64,000 bases of DNA from Natronococcus sp. A-GB7 (GTDB lineage: Archaea; Halobacteriota; Halobacteria; Halobacteriales; Natrialbaceae). The DNA is taken from the NCBI RefSeq assembly GCF_029688865.1, contig NZ_JARUKV010000003.1, forward strand, positions 62,001 to 126,000, read 5' to 3'. The position numbers and the translations under genes are program-made. Under the pieces are notes generated by a model. The model was given only the letters and a program-made list of their open reading frames with translations, was not told where the DNA came from and did no database searches. Below are positions 9,801 to 18,707 of this stretch, piece after piece (the first letter of the stretch is position 1; each line of letters begins with the position of its first letter).

Positions 9801-10295
9801 TCACCGGTACGCGAACGCGACCGCTAGCAGGACGACGACCGTACTCGCCAGCGCGACGGCGGCGACGACCGCGTCGTCGACCTCGAGCCGGACGAGTGGA
9901 GTGAACGCGAGCAACAGGACGCCACAGCCGATCGCGACGAACCCCAGCCGACGGCCCGTCTCCCGGTCGACGTCGGGTGTCGTCAGCAGTTCCCGTCGGT
10001 CCCGAACCGCGACGAGCCAGCCGAGGATGAAACACAACAGTGCGCTCGCGAGGAGCGTCGCGGTTCCGACCACCTCCGGGGGGAGCTCGAGGACGATCGC
10101 CCCGGCCAGCGCGAACAGTCCGACGCCGACGATCCCGAGGACGGCGGCGTTCGCTCGAGCGCCCGCGTCGGCGTCCGGCTCGAGGCCGTACAGCCGTCGC
10201 GTCCAGCTCCCGGATCGAAGCGACGCCAGCGCGAGCGCGAGACAGCCAGCGCCGACGGCGAGGAGGACGGCGATTCCGCCAGTCGAGGGAGACAT
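9801..10295 (-). CDS. Hypothetical membrane protein, 164 residues
   Basis: About five hydrophobic segments are separated by short acidic loops (MSPSTGGIAVLLAVGAGCLA at the start; further segments near residues 50-65, 80-95, 118-132 and 143-160). There are no catalytic motifs and I do not recognise a family. It is followed by the 118 bp gap before alaS. It may be a haloarchaeal conserved membrane protein; codon use matches its neighbours. Confidence 0.65.
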   Translation of the reverse strand: MSPSTGGIAVLLAVGAGCLALALASLRSGSWTRRLYGLEPDADAGARANAAVLGIVGVGLFALAGAIVLELPPEVVGTATLLASALLCFILGWLVAVRDRRELLTTPDVDRETGRRLGFVAIGCGVLLLAFTPLVRLEVDDAVVAAVALASTVVVLLAVAFAYR

Positions 10296-10798
10296 GGCTG
10301 GCGAGCGGTACGTCCCGAACTGCGAAAGCTACGTCGAACGGATCGATACCAGTAGCGTATGAATGGAACATCCGGCGTTGGGTCTGCAGTATCGACCAGC
10401 CACCCGTGGGTGGGAATAAAAGGGGCTGGCCCGCTCGGGGAGCGAGGCGACGTAAGCACCACAGGGAGCGTAGCGACCGAGGAGCACAGCGAGTCGCAGC
10501 CCTCGAGCGGGCCAGGGGCTTTCGAGGGAGTGACGACGAGAGCAGTCCTGCTCGCGCGAACACAGGGGATTGCCACGCCCTCCCCAGCCGATTCACTCGG
10601 TCGCGCTGCTCCCTCACTCATCCCTCGCACAGTGTCGTTGACCGTCCTCACTGGCGTTCGGACGGTCGACAGCGCGCGCCACCGCAGAAGGATGATCAGA
10701 CCGAGCTGATACGTAGTTCGCCTGAACGTAACAGGCGTTTTACGACTCACACAGGATACCGAACTCGCAGTCCCGACTACCGATACCGAACGTCGCGT
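10296..10798. other. Intergenic region of about 500 bp carrying a structured repeat
   Basis: No gene is supported here; the frames that cross it are rich in Arg/Ser and not acidic. It holds the structured repeat at 10411-10690 and, at its left, the promoter region of the membrane protein gene. Confidence 0.6.
10411..10690. repeat. Structured intergenic repeat with a long inverted repeat
   Basis: A perfect 12-bp inverted repeat (ctggcccgctcg at 10426-10437 and its complement at 10504-10515), extendable by G-C and G-T pairs, encloses a purine-rich loop containing gaggcgacgtaagcacc and agcgagtcgcagccc. It is followed by a ccctccccagccgattcactcg block that resembles the ctccccaaccgactcgctcg block at 58548-58567. 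This looks like a haloarchaeal dispersed repeat; I recall similar sequence from other haloarchaea but cannot check it. Confidence 0.55.
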
Positions 10799-11791
10799 TC
10801 AGTCCTCGTTCTCGAGGGCCAGCGACGCCAGCATCGCCTCGAGCTGGAGTCGTTCGTTCGCGCCCTCCGTGATCCGGTAGTCGACCTCACCGAGACGCTC
10901 GAGCAGCCGAACAGTCGCCTTCTCGGGAATATCGAACTGCCACGCGGAGCGGTGGAGCTGGTCGATCACGTCCCCGCCCGCCAGCCCGCGCTCGGTCAGC
11001 AGGTCCTCGAGGGCCGCGCGGGCGGCCGTGAAGTCGCCGCCGATGGCCTGGTCGACCATCGCCTCGACCTCCTCGGGCCGAGCGGTGGAGGTGATCGCGA
11101 AGACGGTCTCCTCGTCGACGACCTCGCCCATCACGGCCGCGGCCTGGAGCCCGTTGATCGCCTTGCGCATATCGCCGTCGGCTGCGTAGACGAGCGCGTC
11201 GACGCCGTCGTCGGTGACCTCGATCCCCTCGTTTTCGGCGATCTCGCGGATCTGCGCTTCGACGGCGTCCTCGGTGAGTTCGGTAAACCGGAAGACGGCA
11301 CAGCGAGACTGGATGGGGTCGATGATCTGGCTCGAGTAGTTACACGAGAGGATAAAGCGGGTGTTGCTCGAGAACTGCTCCATCGTCCGTCGCAGCGCCG
11401 ACTGGGCGTCGGAGGTGAGCGCGTCGGCCTCGTCTAAGAAGATGATGCGGTGATCGTACCCACCGAACGAGGAGCGCGCGAAGTCCTTGATCCGATCCCG
11501 GACGACGTCGATCCCGCGCTGGTCGGAGGCGTTCAGCTCGAGGAAGTTCTCGCGCCAGTCGTCGTCGTAGACCTCGCGGGCGATGGCCTGTGCCGCGGTA
11601 GTTTTTCCCGTACCCGCTGGTCCTGCGAACATGAGGTGCGGCAGGTCGTCCTGCTCGACGTACCGCTGGAGTCGTGGGACGATGTTCTCGTGACCCTTGA
11701 TCTCGTCGAGCCGCTCCGGGCGATACTTCTCGATCCAGACCTCGGTCTTGCCGGGAGTCGGCTCCGCCGCCTCGGCGTCGGCCTCGCTCAT
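10799..11791 (-). CDS. rfcS: Replication factor C small subunit
   Basis: AAA+ clamp-loader subunit of 330 residues that loads PCNA. The start at [19 protein letters not shown] (11791) is preferred over the ATG at 11800. Walker A is GPAGTGKTT (57-65), Walker B is FLDEADAL (about 118-125) and the RFC-box SRC arginine finger is at about 162-164. The C-terminal collar domain follows. The length is normal and there is no intein, although archaeal RfcS is a frequent intein host. Confidence 0.97.
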   Translation of the reverse strand: MSEADAEAAEPTPGKTEVWIEKYRPERLDEIKGHENIVPRLQRYVEQDDLPHLMFAGPAGTGKTTAAQAIAREVYDDDWRENFLELNASDQRGIDVVRDRIKDFARSSFGGYDHRIIFLDEADALTSDAQSALRRTMEQFSSNTRFILSCNYSSQIIDPIQSRCAVFRFTELTEDAVEAQIREIAENEGIEVTDDGVDALVYAADGDMRKAINGLQAAAVMGEVVDEETVFAITSTARPEEVEAMVDQAIGGDFTAARAALEDLLTERGLAGGDVIDQLHRSAWQFDIPEKATVRLLERLGEVDYRITEGANERLQLEAMLASLALENED

Positions 11792-11950
11792 ACCCACCAC
11801 GAGGGGGAGCCGCCAGATAAATCGCCCGAAGGTCGTCCTCGAGGCGTCAGTGCGGTTCCGCCGGAGGACTCGAGGATTTCCGCGCCGAACCCTCTCGAGT
11901 TCGTGGACGCGGGTGTCATGTTTTTCAGTTCACACGACGAGAGGGAAGCT

Positions 11951-13045
11951 ATGGCGTTCGAAACGTCCGTCCGAAAGCGACTCGCGGTCGTCCTCCTCGT
12001 CGTCGTCCTGCTGGGGACGCTACCGACGGGGGTCGCCGCGCAGTCCGAGTCGACCGTCGGCGGGACCGTTGTCGTCGGGGAAGGGGAGACGATCGACGAA
12101 CTCGAGGCCGTCGCCGGCACCGTCGTCGTCGAGGGGACGGTGACGGGCGACGTTTCGGCCGCGGCCGGCGACGTGCGGATCGAAAGCGGCGGCGAGGTCG
12201 GGGGCGACCTCGAGGCCGCGTCGGGAAGCGTAACGATCGACGGCGCCGTCGGCGGCGACGTCGACGTCGGAGCGGGTAACGTGGCGGTCGGCGAGGACGG
12301 AACCGTCGGCGGCGAGTTTACCGCTGGCGCGGGTAACGTCGTCGTCGACGGCACACTCGAGGGCGACGCGGCGATCGGCGCCGAGACGATCACCCTGGGT
12401 GAGGACGCGGCGATCGCGGGCGACCTGCGGTACAACGGCGACCTGCAGGGTAACACCGACGCGGTCGCAGGCTCGATCAGCGAGGATCCCTCGCTCGGGT
12501 TCGATATCGCGCCGACGCTGCAGCCGCTGGCGTCGTGGCTGGTCTCGCTCTACACCCTCGCGCTGAACCTGCTGCTCGGCGCCGCGCTGCTCGCGCTGTT
12601 CCCGCGGTTTTCCGACGGCGTCGCGGAGCGGGTCGCTCGCGATCCCGTTCGAACGGGCGCGGTCGGTTTCGGGGTTCTGATCGGGGTACCGATCCTGCTC
12701 GTCGCCGCGGCGATCACGATAATCGGCATCCCGTTCTCGATCGTCGGCGGGTTCGCGTTCGCCCTCGTCGTCTGGATCGGGATCGTCTACGGGCGGTTCG
12801 CCGTCGCCGCCTGGCTGCTCGGGTACGCCGATCTCGAGAACCGATGGCTCGCGCTGGTCGTCGGGATGATCGGCGGGGCGATCCTCGCGCAGGTGCCGTT
12901 CGTCGGCGGGCTGTTGAACTTCGTGATCCTCCTGCTCGGTCTGGGCGCGCTGGCCTGGGGGCTGTACGCGCACCGACGAACGCCGGGGACTCGAGAGCCC
13001 GAGCACCGTGATCGGATCGGGCCCGACGAGCCGGCGAGCGACTGA
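11951..13045 (+). CDS. Secreted/membrane bactofilin-like (polymer-forming cytoskeletal) protein
   Basis: A protein of 364 residues from ATG 11951. A signal peptide (MAFETSVRKRLAVVLLVVV... cut near VAAQ) is followed by about 130 residues of short repeats of the type GxVxGDVxxxAGxVxV, which form a right-handed beta-helix in bactofilin-like proteins. Four or more membrane segments fill about 175-350, and the acidic tail is soluble. The layout places the beta-helix outside the cell, anchored by a C-terminal membrane domain. Role unknown; cell-surface scaffold is an inference. Confidence 0.8.
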   Translation: MAFETSVRKRLAVVLLVVVLLGTLPTGVAAQSESTVGGTVVVGEGETIDELEAVAGTVVVEGTVTGDVSAAAGDVRIESGGEVGGDLEAASGSVTIDGAVGGDVDVGAGNVAVGEDGTVGGEFTAGAGNVVVDGTLEGDAAIGAETITLGEDAAIAGDLRYNGDLQGNTDAVAGSISEDPSLGFDIAPTLQPLASWLVSLYTLALNLLLGAALLALFPRFSDGVAERVARDPVRTGAVGFGVLIGVPILLVAAAITIIGIPFSIVGGFAFALVVWIGIVYGRFAVAAWLLGYADLENRWLALVVGMIGGAILAQVPFVGGLLNFVILLLGLGALAWGLYAHRRTPGTREPEHRDRIGPDEPASD

Positions 13046-13101
13046 AACTCGGATACACTCGCAGTCGACGCGCTCAAGGCCACGCTCGAGCAAGCACCGC
13101 C

Positions 13102-13320
13102 ATGCGCGTCACCGTCGACGTCAAGGGTGAGGGGAGTCACGAACTCGAACTCGGGGAGGTGGCGACCGACGCCCCCGAGCCGACCTACGCGGACCTGCTC
13201 CGGGCGGTCGGTCTCAGCCCCCACGAGGTGAGCGTGCTGATCGACGGTCGTCCGGTCCCCGAGGACCAGCCCGTCGAGAGCGAGCGCGTTACCGTCCTCC
13301 GACTGATCAAGGGCGGCTGA
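13102..13320 (+). CDS. samp2: Ubiquitin-like small archaeal modifier protein SAMP2
   Basis: A beta-grasp protein of 72 residues ending in the required diglycine (LRLIKGG). The central LSPHEVSVLIDGRPVPEDQ and the tail VTVLRLIKGG match what I recall of Haloferax volcanii SAMP2, which is conjugated to lysines by the E1-like UbaA and also serves as sulfur carrier for tRNA thiolation. It stands alone, with no JAMM protease or E1 beside it. An extra EGSHELELGEVATDAPEP stretch near the N-terminus makes it a few residues longer than the volcanii protein. Confidence 0.92.
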   Translation: MRVTVDVKGEGSHELELGEVATDAPEPTYADLLRAVGLSPHEVSVLIDGRPVPEDQPVESERVTVLRLIKGG

Positions 13321-13373
13321 CCCGCGTCGCTACTCCCGGCTTCGAGTATCGCCACTCCCGGCTTCGAGCGTCG

Positions 13374-14081
13374 CTACTTCTCGGTCTCGGGCGACTCGAG
13401 CCCCGTCGCCCGTGCTGCGGTCGCCTTGAACGAGGCGACGACATCCCGGCCCGACTCGAGCCCCAGTCGCTCGCGGCTCGAGCGGGTCACGAGTGCCTCG
13501 AGGGTGACACCGTTGGCCAGCGAGAGCGTGACGCTGGCGATCGCCTCGCCGTCGTCGATCGTTGCGACCGTCCCGGAAAATCGGTTCCGTAGGCTCGTTC
13601 CGTCGGGCTCGGGCGTCTCGGTCGGATCCGTCAGGACGACGGCGTCCGACCGAACCGCGACCTGCACCTCGCCCGCGTCCGGCGGGACCAGCGCCGTAAC
13701 CGGACCGACGGCGGTCTCGACGGTCGCGAGCTCGCCGGTCCGTTCGACGACGGTACCCCGAAAGACGGATTCCGTCGCGGTGGCCACGCCGTCGAGTTCG
13801 CTCTCGTGGCGATCGAACTGTCGGCGGAGCTCGTAGGCGGTTTCCGTCAGCCGGGTGCCGCCGCCGTCGCGGCCGCCCCGTGTTCGCTCGGTGAGTTCGC
13901 CGAGTTCGTCCTCGAGTTCGACGACCCGGTTCTGGAGTCGGGCGTAGGAACGGCCGAGTTCCTCGGCCGCGCCGTGTAACGATCCCTGTCGGTCGATCGC
14001 CTCGAGCATCTCGATGTCGCGGCGGTCGATCGTGATGTCACCCGCCGAGAGCTTGGTACTGAAGTCCTTCTCGATCCCCAT
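13374..14081 (-). CDS. ModE-type transcriptional regulator with TOBE domains
   Basis: A protein of 235 residues. The N-terminal winged helix (about 18-85) has the ModE/LysR-like pattern IEMLEAIDRQGSLHGAAEELGRSYARLQNR. Two C-terminal TOBE/Mop-like oxyanion-binding segments follow (about 100-160 and 168-230: FRGTVVERTGELATVET and RFSGTVATIDDGEAIASV). The family senses molybdate or tungstate and controls their transport and use. No molybdate transporter is nearby, so targets are elsewhere. The ATG at 14081 is followed by a sensible MGIEKDFSTKLSAGD. Confidence 0.85.
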   Translation of the reverse strand: MGIEKDFSTKLSAGDITIDRRDIEMLEAIDRQGSLHGAAEELGRSYARLQNRVVELEDELGELTERTRGGRDGGGTRLTETAYELRRQFDRHESELDGVATATESVFRGTVVERTGELATVETAVGPVTALVPPDAGEVQVAVRSDAVVLTDPTETPEPDGTSLRNRFSGTVATIDDGEAIASVTLSLANGVTLEALVTRSSRERLGLESGRDVVASFKATAARATGLESPETEK

Positions 14082-14218
14082 CGTTTCTCCTCGCGTGATC
14101 CGACAGACCAGCCCGCGATCGATAAACGTCCGGATTCGTCGAGGATGTGGTCGGCGGACCGTTTTCCTCGAGAGCGTGACCGACGGACTGTTGGCGGACA
14201 GCGACCTACGACCGACCG

Positions 14219-14620
14219 ATGCACGTTCGAACCGCAGGTCCCGACGACGCCCTCGAGGTTCGGCGGATACTGGACGCCGCGATGCTCGAGCCGGGCGACG
14301 TCGAGGCGCGGATCGACGGCGGAGACGTCTTCGTCGCCGGCGACCGACGGGGCGAGGGATCGAGCGAGCGGATCCTCGGCGCGCTCGTCTGCGAGCCCCG
14401 CGGGCGAGGCGCCCACGTCGCCGCCGTCGGCGTCCGTCGTCGTCACCGCGGGCAGGGGATCGGTCGACGGCTGGTCGAGCGAGCGCTCGAGCGCGAACGT
14501 AGACTTACCGCGCGGTTCGACGACGGCGTCCGGCCGTTCTACGAGGCGCTCGGGTTCGCGATCGAACCGATCGACGAGAGTCGACACCGGGGTGTCGCCG
14601 TGGCGGACCGAGGCAAATGA
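14219..14620 (+). CDS. GNAT family N-acetyltransferase
   Basis: A protein of 133 residues. The acetyl-CoA binding motif is clear: VAAVGVRRRHRGQGIGRRLVERAL (R/Q-x-x-G-x-G near residues 70-92), followed by FYEALGF, the usual last strand-helix of the fold. Substrate unknown. It is Arg-rich for a haloarchaeal protein. Confidence 0.85.
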   Translation: MHVRTAGPDDALEVRRILDAAMLEPGDVEARIDGGDVFVAGDRRGEGSSERILGALVCEPRGRGAHVAAVGVRRRHRGQGIGRRLVERALERERRLTARFDDGVRPFYEALGFAIEPIDESRHRGVAVADRGK

Positions 14621-14679
14621 GCGTCGCCCGTCTCGTGCCGGCGGAAGTTTAACACCGAGAGCGTGGTACGATCCGTCGC

Positions 14680-15039
14680 ATGGCGCTCCAACGGATGCTC
14701 AGCGGAGACCCGTCGAAGAGCTCGAAGCTGTACATCGCGATCGGGCTGCTCTCGCTCGCGAAGGCGATCGTCGTCTACAAGGACCGAAACCGGTTCCGGC
14801 GGGAGCTGATCGACGCCGCCCTCTTCCTCGGCGTCGGTATCACGCTCCGGAAGTACAGCCAGCTCAAGGCCGAAAAGCGCGAGGAGATCGAGTCGCAGGT
14901 TCCGGACTGGCTGGCCAGCGCCGCCCAATCCGAGGCCGCCAGACAGGGCGTCCGTTCGGTCGCGAAACGAAAGCTCGGCGGGGAACCCGAGCCGGAGCCG
15001 ACGTTCCGCGACCGCGCTCGAGACGCCGTCTCGCGGTAG
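14680..15039 (+). CDS. Conserved hypothetical protein, 119 residues
   Basis: Starts MALQRMLSGDPSKSSKLYIA and has one moderately hydrophobic segment (about 15-35) and a second near 48-55, then a charged C-terminal half with EKREEIESQVPDWLASAAQ and an acidic/Pro linker GEPEPEPTF. No recognised domain. Codon use and acidity fit a real gene. Two weak membrane segments suggest peripheral membrane association. Confidence 0.65.
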   Translation: MALQRMLSGDPSKSSKLYIAIGLLSLAKAIVVYKDRNRFRRELIDAALFLGVGITLRKYSQLKAEKREEIESQVPDWLASAAQSEAARQGVRSVAKRKLGGEPEPEPTFRDRARDAVSR

Positions 15040-15091
15040 TCGCGGGTTCCGGTCCTCGGCTTTTTTGCAGTACCGTCGCGGTTCGCTCGGC

Positions 15092-16441
15092 TCAGGAGGA
15101 GTCGATCGGCTCGAGCGTCGCCGTGAAGTGGCGGATCTCGGCCATCTCGGGCTCCTCGGCGATCTCGAATCCCGAAACCTCCTCGCGTCGCTCGAGGACC
15201 GCGGCGGCGGTTTCTGCGACGTGCTCCAAGTGCTCGCGGTGGTAGGTCCTGCGGGGCAGCGCCAGCCGAACCAGTTCGGGTCGGTCGGTGTCGGGGAACG
15301 CGAAGCTACCCAGTTCGACCCCGCGGACGCCGCCCTCGCGGTAGAGTTCGCAGACCAGCGCCTGACCGGGGAACTCGGCGGGCTCGAGGTGGGGAAGGAA
15401 GGCGCCGGCGTCGAGGTAGACCGCGTGTCCACCCGCGGGCGTGTAGATCGGCACGCCGACGGATTCGAGGGCGTCGGCGAGTTCCCGGACCTGTTCGACC
15501 CGGTCGGCGACGTAGGCCTCGTCGACGGCCTCCCGGAGGCCGACGGCCATCGCCGCGATGTCCCGGCCGGCCATCCCGCCGTAGGTCGGAAACCCCTCGT
15601 AGAGGATCGCACGCTGTTTGCAGGACTCGTACATCGCGTCGCTGTCGGTGGCGACGAACCCGCCCGCGTTAGCGAGCCCGTCTTTCTTTCCGCTCATCAC
15701 GAGGGCGTCGGCCAGGCCGAGCTGTTCGCGGGCGACGTCGGCGACCGAGGCGTCGGCGAACTCGTCCTCGCGTTCGGTGACGAAGTAGGCGTTCTCGGCG
15801 AACCGACAGGCGTCGATCACGAACGTCGCACCGATCTCGTCGGCGAACTCGCGAACCGCTCGGGTGTTCTCGACGCTGACGGGCTGGCCCGCGGCGGAGT
15901 TGTTCGTGATCGTCTGGACGACGACCGGGACCCGCTCGGGGCCGTACTCCTCGGCGACGGCACGGGCGCGCTCGAGCGAGGTGTTGCCCTTGAACGGGCC
16001 GTCCGCGTCGGGGTCGCGGGCGTCGTCGACCGGGCAGTCGACGGGGTCGGCGCCCTGGTTTGCGATGTGGGCCCGCGTGGTGTCGAAGTGGGTGTTGTTC
16101 GGGACGACGTCACCCTCCTCGACGAGAGTGCCGTAGAGGACGTTCTCGGCGCCCCGTCCCTGGTGGGCCGGGACGACGTGCGAAAAGCCCATCACGTCGG
16201 CGACGGCGTCCTCGAGTTCGCCGAAGCTGCGCGAGCCCGCGTAGGCCTCGTCGCCCCGGAACAGCGCCGCCCACTGCTCGTCGCTCATCGCGCCCGTCCC
16301 GCTGTCGGTGAGCAGATCGACGAAGACGTCCTCCGCGGGGAGGTTGAAAACGTTGTAGCCGGCCGCCTCGAGGGCGCGCTCGCGTTTCGCTCTCGAGGGG
16401 AGGTGGATCTGCTCGGCGACCTTCGACTTGTATCCGACCAT
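15092..16441 (-). CDS. tnaA: Tryptophanase / beta-eliminating PLP lyase
   Basis: A protein of 449 residues of the tryptophanase / tyrosine phenol-lyase family, fold type I PLP enzymes that split L-Trp to indole, pyruvate and ammonia (or Tyr to phenol). The PLP lysine lies in MSGKKDGLANAGGF (near residue 250). Other family features are VVPAHQGRGAENVL, TITNNSAAGQPVS, DACRFAENAYF and the C-terminal RLALPRRTYHREHLEHV. Trp and Tyr specificity cannot be separated by eye. There is no tnaB transporter or tnaC-like leader beside it. Confidence 0.9.
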   Translation of the reverse strand: MVGYKSKVAEQIHLPSRAKRERALEAAGYNVFNLPAEDVFVDLLTDSGTGAMSDEQWAALFRGDEAYAGSRSFGELEDAVADVMGFSHVVPAHQGRGAENVLYGTLVEEGDVVPNNTHFDTTRAHIANQGADPVDCPVDDARDPDADGPFKGNTSLERARAVAEEYGPERVPVVVQTITNNSAAGQPVSVENTRAVREFADEIGATFVIDACRFAENAYFVTEREDEFADASVADVAREQLGLADALVMSGKKDGLANAGGFVATDSDAMYESCKQRAILYEGFPTYGGMAGRDIAAMAVGLREAVDEAYVADRVEQVRELADALESVGVPIYTPAGGHAVYLDAGAFLPHLEPAEFPGQALVCELYREGGVRGVELGSFAFPDTDRPELVRLALPRRTYHREHLEHVAETAAAVLERREEVSGFEIAEEPEMAEIRHFTATLEPIDSS

Positions 16442-16652
16442 ACGGTGTCTTCGAAAGCCACGCAGTTCAATTCGAGTGACTGAATCTGCTCACGAACGGT
16501 TCGGATCGACCCTCGGCGGATCGATCCGGCGTTCGGCGCTCGAATAGCGCCACCGACGAGCGCGTTCGTGGAACAGGACGGTGCAAAAAAACAATGTAAG
16601 CGTACTGTCCGGTAGACGTGCCATTATTAAACCCAGATAATAATTGTCGCAT

Positions 16653-18281
16653 ATGGCTGGCTACGACCAGACGCTGCGACCGTTCCTCTGGCGCGCCGAA
16701 CGACTCCACCCCGACCAGGAGGTCGTCTCGCGGACCCACGACGGGATCGTCCGTAACACGTACGCGGAGTACGGCGACCGGACCCGTCAGTTGGCGAACG
16801 CCCTCGAGGATGCCGGGATCGAGGACGGCGACCGCGTCGGCACGTTCTGCTGGAACCACCACCGCCACGCGGAGGTGTACTTCGCGGCGCCGAACGTCGG
16901 CGGTCAGCTCCACACGATCAACCCGCTGCTGCCTGCCGAGCACATCCAGTACATCGTCGAGAACGCTGAAGACCGACTGCTGTTCGTCGATCACTCGCTG
17001 CTCGAGCCCCTCGAGGCGGCCTACGACGCCGACGCCTTCGAGAGCGTCGAGCAGTTCGTCGTGATGGGCGAGTCGGTTCCGGAGACCGACCTCGAGCCAG
17101 TCACCGACTACGAGTCCTTTATCGGCGCGCAGACGACCGAGTACGAGTGGCCGGAACTCGACGAGGACAGTCCAGCGGGGATGTGTTACACGTCGGGGAC
17201 GACGGGCAAACCGAAGGGCGTCGAGTACACCCAGCAGATGCTCTGGAGCCACACGATGATGACGCTCACCCCGCAGGGGCTCGGCATCGCCGAGGACGAC
17301 GTCATCATGCCGGTGGTCCCGATGTTCCACGTCAACGCGTGGGGACTGCCGTTCTCGACGACCGCCGCGGGCGCGAAACACGTCTATCCCGGTCCCTCGC
17401 CCGACCCCGCAGACCTGGTACAGCTCATCGAGGAGGAGGGCGTCACGCTCACCGCCGGCGTGCCGACGGTGTGGCTCGGCGTCCTGGAGTACCTCGAGGA
17501 GCACGACGCCGACCTCTCCTCGCTCGAGCAGATCGTCATCGGCGGCAGCGCGGCACCCAAGAGCCTGATCCGGGAGTTCGACGACCGCGGCGTCGAGGTC
17601 GTCCACGCCTGGGGAATGACCGAGATGTCCCCGCTCGGCACCGTCGCCCACCTCAAGGCCGACCTCGAGGACCTCCCCGAGGACGAGCAGTACGAAAAGC
17701 AGGCCAAGCAGGGACTGGTCGTTCCGGGCCTCGAACTCAAGGTCGTCGACGACGACGGCGAGGAAGTCCCGTGGAACGGTGAGGACTTCGGCGAGCTCTA
17801 CGTCCGCGGCCCCTGGGTCACCGACTCCTACTTCGAGCGCCCCGAGGCGAACGAGGCCGACTTCGAGGGGTCGTGGCTCAAAACGGGCGACATCGTCACC
17901 GTCGACGAGGACGGTTACATCAAGATCGTCGACCGCGCGAAGGACGTGATCAAAAGCGGCGGCGAGTGGATCTCCTCGGTCGAACTCGAGAACGCCATCA
18001 TGGCCCACGACGACGTCAGCGAGGCGACGGTCATCGGCGCGCCACACGAGAAGTGGCAGGAACGGCCCGTCGCGTTTGTCGTGCCCGCCGAGGACACCGG
18101 GATGAGCGAGGAGGAACTCCACGACGAACTCCAGGCGTTCGTCGCCGAGGACTACCCCGACTGGTGGACCCCCGACGCGGTCGTCCGCATCGACGAGGTG
18201 CCCAAGACCGCCACCGGCAAGTTCGACAAGAGGACGCTCCGCGAGGAGTACGAAACCGAGGACCTGCTCGAGGACGAGTAG
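16653..18281 (+). CDS. AMP-forming acyl-CoA synthetase (long/medium-chain fatty-acid--CoA ligase)
   Basis: An ANL-superfamily adenylating enzyme of 542 residues. AMP-binding motif [11 protein letters not shown] at about 178-188; further motifs [35 protein letters not shown] and [13 protein letters not shown]; the C-terminal catalytic lysine is in [10 protein letters not shown] near 521. The ATG at 16653 ([11 protein letters not shown]) fits family starts; a TTG at 16644 is possible. It belongs to the AlkK-like medium-chain group by overall pattern (inference). It stands alone between divergent or opposite genes, with a ttattaaa TATA-like box near 16623. Confidence 0.9.
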   Translation: MAGYDQTLRPFLWRAERLHPDQEVVSRTHDGIVRNTYAEYGDRTRQLANALEDAGIEDGDRVGTFCWNHHRHAEVYFAAPNVGGQLHTINPLLPAEHIQYIVENAEDRLLFVDHSLLEPLEAAYDADAFESVEQFVVMGESVPETDLEPVTDYESFIGAQTTEYEWPELDEDSPAGMCYTSGTTGKPKGVEYTQQMLWSHTMMTLTPQGLGIAEDDVIMPVVPMFHVNAWGLPFSTTAAGAKHVYPGPSPDPADLVQLIEEEGVTLTAGVPTVWLGVLEYLEEHDADLSSLEQIVIGGSAAPKSLIREFDDRGVEVVHAWGMTEMSPLGTVAHLKADLEDLPEDEQYEKQAKQGLVVPGLELKVVDDDGEEVPWNGEDFGELYVRGPWVTDSYFERPEANEADFEGSWLKTGDIVTVDEDGYIKIVDRAKDVIKSGGEWISSVELENAIMAHDDVSEATVIGAPHEKWQERPVAFVVPAEDTGMSEEELHDELQAFVAEDYPDWWTPDAVVRIDEVPKTATGKFDKRTLREEYETEDLLEDE

Positions 18282-18429
18282 GCGCTTCGCTTTCGTCGCA
18301 ACTCGAGTACGAACCGAAAACGGATCGACCGCCGGATTACTCCGAACGGTCCCTCGGCTGTCGGATGTTGCGGCCGCGAAAAGCGGCTTCGGTTGCCGCG
18401 ACGATACGCCTCTCAGTGTCTTCGTGCCG

Positions 18430-18576
18430 TCACAGCAGCAGCGACAGGACGGCCAGGACCAGGAACGCGAGGACGAGCCACTTCGCGATGGCCATGGACA
18501 TCCCTGCGACGCCGCCCGCACCGAGCGCCGCGGCGATCAGCGCGATGACGAAGAACACGATTGCCAGTTCTAGCAT
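18430..18576 (-). CDS. Small DUF1328-type membrane protein, 48 residues
   Basis: The frame from ATG 18576 reads [20 protein letters not shown], then [20 protein letters not shown] and a Leu-rich end. Two transmembrane helices around a short Gly-rich turn match the YtjA/DUF1328 family found across bacteria and haloarchaea; function unknown. It was too short for a standard ORF cutoff. Confidence 0.85.
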   Translation of the reverse strand: MLELAIVFFVIALIAAALGAGGVAGMSMAIAKWLVLAFLVLAVLSLLL

Positions 18577-18707
18577 ACTCCTACCTTCGAGAGGTTACCA
18601 AAAGTGCGTTGAGCATGAATCTGCCATACGGTAGCTTTTCGAGAACGGGTTCGCGGGAGAGAAGCGCCGTAGGGGCGAGCAGACGCTATCAGTCGGTTGC
18701 GCTCGGG

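Noticed and set aside
7511-9904. Plus-strand frame of 797 codons
   Set aside because: Antisense to alaS, with Val/Leu/Asp periodicity mirrored from the real codons and no recognisable motif.
10359-10709. Frame of 116 codons upstream of rfcS
   Set aside because: It covers the structured repeat and lacks haloarchaeal amino-acid composition.
16467-18521. Minus-strand frame of 684 codons
   Set aside because: Antisense to the acyl-CoA synthetase gene, which has all ANL motifs.
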